Made by a program: the position numbers and the translations under genes
DNA from: Verrucomicrobiales bacterium
GTDB taxonomy: Bacteria > Verrucomicrobiota > Verrucomicrobiia > Verrucomicrobiales > DEV007
Direction: 5' to 3'
NCBI GenBank assembly: GCA_013911195.1
Contig: JACETS010000008.1
Span: 1 to 30,321, forward strand
Length of the DNA: 30,321 nucleotides
Shown: positions 23,790 to 30,321 of the stretch, one piece after another
Position numbering within the stretch: position 1 is the first letter of the stretch
How the letters are laid out: each line of letters opens with the position of its first letter
The notes under the pieces: generated by a model
The model's input: the letters and a program-made list of their open reading frames with translations, nothing else
Told to the model about the DNA's origin: nothing
Database searches by the model: none

Positions 23790-25598
23790 ATGCGAGTGAA
23801 ATATTTTTTATTTTTCATATTAGTTAATACGACCTTTTCTGAAGAAAAAGAGGTACTACCTGATGATCCCGGAGCTAGAACATGGTCGCATATTGATGGG
23901 AGAAAGATTAAAGCCGGCATAGTTGATGCCAACTCATCCAAAGTTACTCTTAGAGCACCTAATGGAAAAATTGGATCAATCCCTTTGAGTGATCTTGGTA
24001 AAGGCGATCAAGAATATATAAAAAAATGGCTCCAGAACAATGCCAAACCTAAGAGCTTCGGTGATCCAGACAGAATCATTGAAATAACAACTTTAAAGGG
24101 TGAGATGAAATACAACAAACCCGTCATCACGGTTTATCCAGGAAAAAAGATTAAATTAATTCTCCGAAACAATGATGACATGCATCACAATTTAGCAATT
24201 ACAAAACGTGGAAAAGGAAAAGACTTAAAAGTTGCGCAAGAAGCCTGGAAACTTGGAGCTGAAGGCTTCGCTAAACATTGGATTCCAGATCATCCAGATC
24301 TTCTTTTTTCAACCAAAATGGCGGACCCCCATTCATCAGCTACTCTTTATTTTACTGCCCCCAAAAAAACCGGCAAGTATCCCTACGTTTGTACTTTACC
24401 TGGTCACGCTCAAGTCATGCGTGGGACCATGATCGTATCCAAAGAAGTCAATCCATTAAGTGAACTTACTTTTACATCCTTCAAGGGTTCATGGAAAAAA
24501 ATTCCTGACTGGAATAAAATTGAGCCTACCGGCACTGATCATGTGCCAAGTGGAAAGTTTGATTTGTCCTGTTCTAAAGAGAAAGATAATTTCGGTTTGG
24601 TATTCAGAGGTAACATTGAAGCTCCCAAATCAGGAGACTATATTTTTACGTTAAGCTCTGATGATGGCTCAAGACTGCTAATCGATAGGAAAGTCGTAGT
24701 GGATCTCGACGGCATTCATGGGGTTACTTCAAAATCCGGAAAAATAAAACTCGAAAAAGGATTACATCACATTGAAGTTCAATACTTTGAAGCCAGTGGC
24801 GGCGAGGAGTTGTATGTTGGCTGGAGACTTCCTGGGGCAAAAAAAGCAACTGCATTGTCCGTAAATAAGGGACCATCGGGAGGAAATTCACCTAGTGGAC
24901 AATTATTAGTTGTTGAAGATGAGGCTCGTATATACAGAAATTTCATTGAAGGAGCCGGTCCCAGAGCAATAGGTGTTGGATATCCTGGTGGAATTAATAT
25001 TGCTTATGATGCAAATAACATGAGAATAGCCCTTATTTGGCAGGGTGATTTCATTGATGCAAAAAGGCATTGGAATGGGCGAGGACAAGGATTTCAACCA
25101 CCATCCGGGCAATCTATAATCAGTGGCACTCCTGGGGTTCCTTTTGCAGTTATAAATTCGCCAAGCGATCCTTGGCCTAAAACCTACCTCAGAAAAGACA
25201 ATGCCCAGCTTCCTGCTATTAAGGACGGATATTTTTTCAAAGGCTATCAACTCAGTGGAGAATCTAGAATACCCACTTTTAATTATAATTTTGGTCAATT
25301 AAAAATCATCGATAGACCGATTCCGAAAGGAGCAGCTGATTCATCCGAAGCCTCATTAATTCGAACAATTACTCTGAGCGGTGAAAATAAAAGTAATCTT
25401 TATTTTAGGGCCGCAGTAGGTGAATCAATTGAACTTGTCGAGGAGAACACTTTTTTAATCAATGATTTAAAGGTAATTAATCTCAAATCAAATGAAAAAC
25501 CAGTATTGCGCGACATAGGAAATAATAAAGAATTATTAGTGCCTATCAAATTTATAAATAAATCAGCAACAATCACACAAACCATAAGCTGGCAATAA
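23790..25598 (+). CDS. Secreted SHD1-cupredoxin-PA14 multidomain protein
   Basis: A signal peptide (residues 1 to about 17, TTFS end) opens a 602-residue protein. Residues about 27-83 are an SLA1-homology-1-like (SHD1) domain, RTWSHIDGRKIKAGIVD to GDQEYIKKWL, common in PVC bacteria. Residues about 92-217 are an azurin/plastocyanin-like cupredoxin with type 1 copper ligands: His133 in MHHNLA, Cys201, His206 and Met210 in VCTLPGHAQVM (C-x4-H-x3-M). Residues about 224-353 are a PA14 domain (DYIFTLSSDDGSRLLID), a carbohydrate-linked beta-barrel. The rest (about 368-602) resembles the segment after the heme in the protein starting at 27191. The protein likely takes part in electron transfer outside the cytoplasm, with PA14 binding a glycan; the partner is unknown. 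The propeller gene follows after 9 bases. Confidence 0.85.
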   Translation: MRVKYFLFFILVNTTFSEEKEVLPDDPGARTWSHIDGRKIKAGIVDANSSKVTLRAPNGKIGSIPLSDLGKGDQEYIKKWLQNNAKPKSFGDPDRIIEITTLKGEMKYNKPVITVYPGKKIKLILRNNDDMHHNLAITKRGKGKDLKVAQEAWKLGAEGFAKHWIPDHPDLLFSTKMADPHSSATLYFTAPKKTGKYPYVCTLPGHAQVMRGTMIVSKEVNPLSELTFTSFKGSWKKIPDWNKIEPTGTDHVPSGKFDLSCSKEKDNFGLVFRGNIEAPKSGDYIFTLSSDDGSRLLIDRKVVVDLDGIHGVTSKSGKIKLEKGLHHIEVQYFEASGGEELYVGWRLPGAKKATALSVNKGPSGGNSPSGQLLVVEDEARIYRNFIEGAGPRAIGVGYPGGINIAYDANNMRIALIWQGDFIDAKRHWNGRGQGFQPPSGQSIISGTPGVPFAVINSPSDPWPKTYLRKDNAQLPAIKDGYFFKGYQLSGESRIPTFNYNFGQLKIIDRPIPKGAADSSEASLIRTITLSGENKSNLYFRAAVGESIELVEENTFLINDLKVINLKSNEKPVLRDIGNNKELLVPIKFINKSATITQTISWQ

Positions 25599-25607
25599 AT
25601 CAGTTAA

Positions 25608-27071
25608 ATGATAAAAATTATTTACTTACTATTCATCTTCGCTTGTCTAAAGATATACAGTCACGCTCAGAATCCAGAAGCGGAGTCTGAGCATTATCCT
25701 ATTACAGAAATACCAATACCTAGTGATATTGTTCTCGAAGTTGGAGGTATAGAAATACTTCCAGATAATAAAATTGCCGTGAGCTCCAGAAGAGGTGATA
25801 TCTACGTCGTTGAGGGGGCCTATACAGAAGATCCAAATGATGATAAATGGACACCCTGGGCAATTGGGCTACATGAGGTTCTAGGTTTATCATGGAAGGA
25901 TGGATGGCTTTACGCCACTCAAAGGCCGGAGGTAACACGAATGAAAGATACCGATGGAGACTTTCGTGCAGATATTTTTGAGAGCGTCTCTTCAGCTTGG
26001 GGAATTAACGGGGATTACCATGAATATGCTTTTGGTTCAAGACACGACCCCGAAGGCAATATTTGGATAGTTCTTTGCCTTACTGGATCAGGGGGGGCTA
26101 GCTCTGATTTCAGAGGTTGGTGCGTCAGGGTTACACCCGAAGGAAAAATGTTACCAACAACTAGCGGAATAAGATCCCCCGGTGGAATCGGTCAAAATCA
26201 CATCGGCGATATGTTCTATTGTGACAATCAGGGCCTGTGGAATGGAACAAGTTCAATTAAACACCTTCCAGTTGGTGGGTTCGTTGGAAATCCAACAGGC
26301 AATAAATATTACGAACTTACAGATGCTATTGGTGAAAGGCCTAATGACCCAAAAAGTGGTAGCCGTATCTCTATTGAACGAGAAAAAATACCTGAACTTA
26401 TTCCACCTGCAGCAATGTTTCCTCATGGAAAGTTAAGCAACTCTCCGACCGGTATTGCCTGTGATACAACAGGTAAATTTGGCCCATTCAAAAATCAATT
26501 GTTCGTTGGAGAACAAACCATGTCAACGGTTCTAAGAGTAGCATTAGAAAAAGTTAATGGTATTTATCAAGGAGCAGCTTTTCCGTTTAGAGGAAGATTT
26601 AAATCAGGAAACGTTGCTGTCAGATTAGGTCCAGATGGAAGCATGTTCGTTGGAGGTACTGATAGAGGATGGGGAGCTAGAGGAGGAAAACGCTTTGCAT
26701 TAGAACGTTGTCATTTTAGCGGGCAATTACCATTTGAAATACTAGAAATAAAGGCAAAGTCAGATGGATTCCTAATAATCTATACTGAAGAAGTTGATCA
26801 AGCCTCTGCAATAGAGATCAAAAACTATTCAATCAGTTCATATACTTATATTTACCAGAGCGGGTATGGAAGCCCCGTAGTTGATAAAAGTACACCAACA
26901 ATAAAATCCGCCACTTTATCAAGCGACAAAAAAAGTGTGCACTTAAAAATTGATGGACTCGTAAAAGGAAATATCCATGAAATTAATTTTCCAGGAGTCA
27001 AAAACCTAAAAGGTAAAAATTTATTACATGGTGTGGCCTATTACACACTTAATGAAATACCTTCAAATTAG
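25608..27071 (+). CDS. Secreted beta-propeller (PVC-type sugar dehydrogenase-like fold)
   Basis: The signal peptide runs over residues 1 to about 20 (IYSHAQ). The body (about 35-370) is built of short blades with patterns such as GGIEILPDNKIAVSSRRGD, DTDGDFRAD, NIWIVLCL, SPGGIGQNHIGDMFYCDNQG and FVGEQT, the repeats of an NHL/sorbosone-dehydrogenase-like propeller. The last part (about 385-487) is a separate domain with YTYIYQSGYGSP and LLHGVAYYTLNEIP, seen at the end of similar PVC proteins. No heme motif or cofactor ligand set is evident. The propeller segment DTDGDFRADIFESV corresponds to a similar NGDNEIDYVESY stretch in the next gene, so the two are related. Substrate and activity are unknown. 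It sits 9 bases after the cupredoxin-PA14 gene, so the two are probably cotranscribed. Confidence 0.8.
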   Translation: MIKIIYLLFIFACLKIYSHAQNPEAESEHYPITEIPIPSDIVLEVGGIEILPDNKIAVSSRRGDIYVVEGAYTEDPNDDKWTPWAIGLHEVLGLSWKDGWLYATQRPEVTRMKDTDGDFRADIFESVSSAWGINGDYHEYAFGSRHDPEGNIWIVLCLTGSGGASSDFRGWCVRVTPEGKMLPTTSGIRSPGGIGQNHIGDMFYCDNQGLWNGTSSIKHLPVGGFVGNPTGNKYYELTDAIGERPNDPKSGSRISIEREKIPELIPPAAMFPHGKLSNSPTGIACDTTGKFGPFKNQLFVGEQTMSTVLRVALEKVNGIYQGAAFPFRGRFKSGNVAVRLGPDGSMFVGGTDRGWGARGGKRFALERCHFSGQLPFEILEIKAKSDGFLIIYTEEVDQASAIEIKNYSISSYTYIYQSGYGSPVVDKSTPTIKSATLSSDKKSVHLKIDGLVKGNIHEINFPGVKNLKGKNLLHGVAYYTLNEIPSN

Positions 27072-27127
27072 AACATCTCGCAACCTAGACCTTTGCTTCG
27101 GCTTGTATTTCTTAGGCGAATTTACAC

Positions 27128-27160
27128 CGAAAATTATTTTATTTTCGAAATCTTTTTTCT
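27128..27160 (+). terminator. Possible weak intrinsic terminator after the propeller gene
   Basis: CGAAAAT (27128-27134) and ATTTTCG (27141-27147) form a perfect 7-base stem with a 6-base loop, then a T-rich stretch (27151-27160) after three A residues. The stem is AT-rich and the T-tract is not directly adjacent, so termination would be weak at best. It lies 56 bases after the stop at 27071 and before the start at 27191. Confidence 0.3.
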
Positions 27161-27190
27161 CTACGAAAACCTATTAGAGTGTTAAAGTTA

Positions 27191-30100
27191 ATGATGCACT
27201 TTATTCTCTCAGTTTCGTTATTACTTTGCTCTTCACTTCTTTTAGAAGCTAAAGAGTTATGGAAAAGTAATGAGCCCATTGCAAATTCTCACATTAAAGC
27301 AAACTACAAAAGCTCCGAATCCGGAATTATAAGCTTCTCAACTGGAGGAGGGTCAATTGCATTAAAAACTAAAGATAATACTAGTGGAATCGTAGAATTT
27401 GCAGCAAGTCAAAAAGTGGGGAGCAAAGGGCGTTTGAAGGCTTGGATAAATGGTGAACATGTTGGTGAAATTATCGAATTTGAAAATCAAAAATCACAAA
27501 CAGAAAATATATCAAATTTTTTTGTCTCTAGTGATAAACAGGCCAAAGAAACATTCGATTTAAGTAAAGATTTTACGACCTATGTCAGATTCAAAACAAA
27601 AGGTAACGGAACATTGTTTTCTAAAGCCATACCTGACAAAAAATGGATAGAAAATGGAAAAGTTCTATACATTGACGATGGGAGATTGGTCTTCGACATA
27701 GGTTGGAAAGGCCAGATTAGCGGAGGAAAAAAGGTTAATGATAATCAGTGGCACGAGGCATTATTAGTTACAAGATCAGGAAACGTGAAACTCTTTTTGG
27801 ATGGTAAACTGATTCAATCAAAAAAAGCTTTCGCCGCAAAAAAAGCTGATAAATCAATTTTTCAGATAGGTAAATGTTCAATTGATTTTGGTGGTAAATT
27901 CGATGGCAATATCAGCAATGTTAGACATTGGAAAAGGGCACTTAACGACAAAGAATCTCTCTTGGCTGTATCCAAAAGAATCGATGAAACTAATACGCCA
28001 GACTTTAATTGGAAACCAAACAGTAAAAACAACGATCCAACAATTAATCAAACCCAACCATCTGTAATTGATGGCTTCGTAGCAAATATCGCAAAAATAA
28101 ATGTTAATAATGAGAATATAACAATTTCAAATGTCGAGGTTTCAAATTTAGGAGACGCCGATCATTCCCAAATTGTGAAATCTTGGGACCACAATAGTTT
28201 GGATAGAGGAGCGAGGATCTATAATGGATTGTGTATAACTTGTCATGGTACTAATAAAGTTGAAGGCACTCTTCCTACGGCTCTTCGGTTTCATGAGGGG
28301 CAGTTTAAAAATGGTAAGGATCCTTTATCTATGTACTCAACCCTTACCAAAGGTTACAACCAAATGGTTGCTCAGACATGGATGACTCCACAACAAAAAT
28401 GGGATGTTATTCACTACATAAGGGAAACTTTTATTAAAGATCAAAACCCCTCACAATTCGTTGAGCTCGACAAAAAATACTTAAAATCTTTACCGCGAGG
28501 AATTGATCTAGGACCTCAGAGTCCAAGTATTTTTGGATCAGAAGACCCTAAATGGAAGAAAATGAATTATGGTCCTGTTCAATTTTGGACCATTCAAGTA
28601 GCTCCAGGCAATATCGCTTATAAAGGAATAGCCGTGAGGCTTGATGAAGGCCCTGGAGGTGTATCTAAAGGTAATAAATGGATTTTATACGATCATGATA
28701 CAATGAGGGTAGCTGCAGCTTGGACCGGTGAGGGTTATATTGATTGGCGAGGCATAGCTTTCGACCAATCACATGGCAGTCATGCTTCGTTAGTTGGAGA
28801 GAAAGTTTTTGAAAATCCAGTGGGCCCAGGAATTGCAAACCCTCGAAACGGAAGTTTCAAGGATCCTAGATTTCTTGGAAGAGATGGCAAGCCATATGGC
28901 CCTTTACCTAAAGAATGGACGCATTATAAAGGGACTTATTTACACGGAGGAAGAGCGATTATTAAATATACAATTGGTGATACTTGGGTACATGAACTTC
29001 CAGGATATGAGACTTTAGACGACAACATTATAATAACTAGGACGATTGAGGTTAACTCTTCAAAAGAATCTCTTAAATTCAGAATAGCTCCATTAAATAC
29101 ATCAGTAGCGGTTAAGGGGAATAATAACGTCAAATTATTGAAAGCCGATGATGGATTTTACAATGTCGAGATTCCACCCACTAATGAAAAGTTAAGTATT
29201 AAAGTTCTCATTTCATCAATAGATCAAACGCAACTTGATAAACATATTTTGAATAGTGGAAATCCTATAATTCTTGACCCTTTAATCGAGGGAAGCGTTA
29301 AAAGGTGGCCAACAATAGTCACAACTGAAGGAAAAAATGGAGGAGTTGAATCTGCGTTTGAGGTTGATGAAATTTCATTGCCTTCGGAGAATCCCTGGAA
29401 TTCATGGATGAGGCTTGGTGGATTTGACTTTTTCCCTGATGGTGAAAGAGCCGCAGTGGCAACATGGCTTGGAGATGTTTTTATCGTTGATGGAATCAAA
29501 GGGAAATTCAAAAAACATCGCTGGCAAAGAATTGCAACTGGGTTATTCCAGCCACTTGGTGTGAAAATCGTAAATAATTCGATCTATGTAACATGTAGAG
29601 ATCAATTAGCCAAATTACATGATTTGAATGGTGACAATGAAATCGACTATGTTGAAAGTTATAATAATGATCATCAAGTAACAGAACATTTCCACGAATT
29701 TGCGATGGGACTTCAAACTGATAAAAAAGGAAACTTCTATTACGCGAAATCAGCAAGACATGCAAAAACTGCTTTAGTCCCTCATCATGGAACTTTAATA
29801 AAAGTTAGTTCAGACGGTAAACAGTCTGAGATCATCGCAAATGGTTTCAGAGCCGCCAATGGTGTATGTTTGAATCCTGATGGAACCTTCATCGTAACCG
29901 ATCAAGAAGGTCACTGGAATCCTAAGAATAGAATCAATTATGTGAAAAAGGGTGGGTTTTATGGAAATATGTTCGGATATCATGATGTAACAGATAATAG
30001 TGACAGTGCAATGGAGCAGCCTCTCTGTTGGATTACTAACAGTTTTGACCGTAGTCCTGGAGAACTCATGTGGGTGCCAGATAATGCAAAATGGGGAGCT

Positions 30101-30321
30101 CTTAATGGCAAATTACTAAACTTAAGTTATGGAACTGGTAAAATTTTCTTAGTCCCTCATGAGAAGATAAATAATCAAGCCCAAGGAGGAATGATCTCAC
30201 TGGGGTTAGACTTCCCTACGGGAATAATGAGAGGAAGATTCCATCCAGAAAATGGACAACTATACGCAACTGGAATGTTTGCTTGGGCAGGAAGTAAAAG
30301 AGGAGATGGTGGACTTTATAG
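27191..30321 (+). CDS. Secreted LamG-cytochrome c-propeller protein, 3' end outside window
   Basis: The frame is open from ATG 27191 to the last base, at least 1043 codons, with no stop. A signal peptide fits the first 20 residues (FILSVSLLLCSSLLLEA). Residues about 120-265 are a LamG/concanavalin-like domain (WHEALLVTRSGNVKLFLDG). The heme-binding motif CITCH is at 348-352, with Met398 (TWMTPQQKW) as likely sixth ligand. Residues about 450-615 are a domain that I associate with DUF6797 (WTIQVAPGN, MRVAAAWTGEGYIDWRG). From about 700 on, a beta-propeller begins (WPTIVTTEGKNG, FDFFPDGERAAVATWLGDV, HEFAMGLQTD, RAANGVCLNPDG, FPTGIMRGRFHP). This layout is typical of PVC exported oxidoreductases. 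The single heme plus propeller suggests oxidation of an extracellular substrate, with electrons passed to or from the heme; the actual substrate is not known. Confidence 0.85.
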   Translation, partial: MMHFILSVSLLLCSSLLLEAKELWKSNEPIANSHIKANYKSSESGIISFSTGGGSIALKTKDNTSGIVEFAASQKVGSKGRLKAWINGEHVGEIIEFENQKSQTENISNFFVSSDKQAKETFDLSKDFTTYVRFKTKGNGTLFSKAIPDKKWIENGKVLYIDDGRLVFDIGWKGQISGGKKVNDNQWHEALLVTRSGNVKLFLDGKLIQSKKAFAAKKADKSIFQIGKCSIDFGGKFDGNISNVRHWKRALNDKESLLAVSKRIDETNTPDFNWKPNSKNNDPTINQTQPSVIDGFVANIAKINVNNENITISNVEVSNLGDADHSQIVKSWDHNSLDRGARIYNGLCITCHGTNKVEGTLPTALRFHEGQFKNGKDPLSMYSTLTKGYNQMVAQTWMTPQQKWDVIHYIRETFIKDQNPSQFVELDKKYLKSLPRGIDLGPQSPSIFGSEDPKWKKMNYGPVQFWTIQVAPGNIAYKGIAVRLDEGPGGVSKGNKWILYDHDTMRVAAAWTGEGYIDWRGIAFDQSHGSHASLVGEKVFENPVGPGIANPRNGSFKDPRFLGRDGKPYGPLPKEWTHYKGTYLHGGRAIIKYTIGDTWVHELPGYETLDDNIIITRTIEVNSSKESLKFRIAPLNTSVAVKGNNNVKLLKADDGFYNVEIPPTNEKLSIKVLISSIDQTQLDKHILNSGNPIILDPLIEGSVKRWPTIVTTEGKNGGVESAFEVDEISLPSENPWNSWMRLGGFDFFPDGERAAVATWLGDVFIVDGIKGKFKKHRWQRIATGLFQPLGVKIVNNSIYVTCRDQLAKLHDLNGDNEIDYVESYNNDHQVTEHFHEFAMGLQTDKKGNFYYAKSARHAKTALVPHHGTLIKVSSDGKQSEIIANGFRAANGVCLNPDGTFIVTDQEGHWNPKNRINYVKKGGFYGNMFGYHDVTDNSDSAMEQPLCWITNSFDRSPGELMWVPDNAKWGALNGKLLNLSYGTGKIFLVPHEKINNQAQGGMISLGLDFPTGIMRGRFHPENGQLYATGMFAWAGSKRGDGGLY

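Noticed and set aside
24906..25298. A 130-codon minus-strand frame under the cupredoxin-PA14 gene
   Set aside because: It is antisense to a domain that has similarity to the cytochrome protein; no independent coding signs.

Overview
The window looks like a compact, AT-rich chromosome segment from a member of the PVC superphylum, most likely Verrucomicrobiota. The taxon is inferred from content: secreted DUF1080/ThuA proteins, an SLA1-homology-1 (SHD1) domain protein with a cupredoxin and a PA14 domain, a PVC-style beta-propeller and a LamG-cytochrome c-propeller protein, next to ordinary bacterial housekeeping genes. No stretch of more than about 240 bases lacks a gene. I see no tRNA, rRNA, CRISPR array, insertion sequence or phage gene. 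Almost no start codon has a recognisable Shine-Dalgarno sequence.

Layout. (1) 1-471: the end of a TPR protein, convergent with a large secreted three-repeat protein on the minus strand (474-3386). (2) 3448-10928: a tightly packed plus-strand run of eight genes. It starts with three lipid-related genes (a lipase-like lipoprotein, a two-HKD phospholipase D/cardiolipin synthase-like protein and a PlsC-type acyltransferase). A molybdenum-cofactor block follows (MOSC protein, MobA, FdhD), then an HTH-metallo-beta-lactamase fusion and a beta-hydroxyacid dehydrogenase. (3) 10925-11740: a minus-strand SAM methyltransferase, divergent from a secreted DUF1080-ThuA protein (11802-13337); a 14-bp perfect palindrome lies between them. 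(4) 13452-20041: a plus-strand run with two tandem PilT-family ATPases, a small unrecognised membrane protein, a low-molecular-weight protein tyrosine phosphatase, a single-ORF fusion of ribose-5-phosphate isomerase B with serine hydroxymethyltransferase, and glucose-6-phosphate dehydrogenase. (5) 20045-23550: minus-strand core genes in the order rpmH-rnpA-yidD-yidC, then rpoZ-smpB, with a good sigma70-type promoter before rpmH. (6) 23790-30321: three exported proteins on the plus strand. These are SHD1-cupredoxin-PA14, a beta-propeller, and a LamG-cytochrome c-propeller protein that is open from 27191 to the window edge.

How they may work together. Region 6 looks like an envelope redox/glycan-handling module: a copper site, a c-type heme and two propellers in one transcription direction. 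The first and third proteins appear to share a C-terminal/middle domain. The DUF1080-ThuA protein may belong to the same kind of exported carbohydrate (3-keto-sugar) chemistry, but this is inference. In region 4 the phosphatase-RpiB-GlyA order matches the ywlE-ywlF-glyA neighbourhood of Bacillus, here with the last two joined. With zwf downstream it joins pentose-phosphate and one-carbon metabolism. The most distinctive items are the RpiB-SHMT fusion, the cupredoxin/cytochrome/propeller cluster with its shared domain, and the HTH-MBL fusion.
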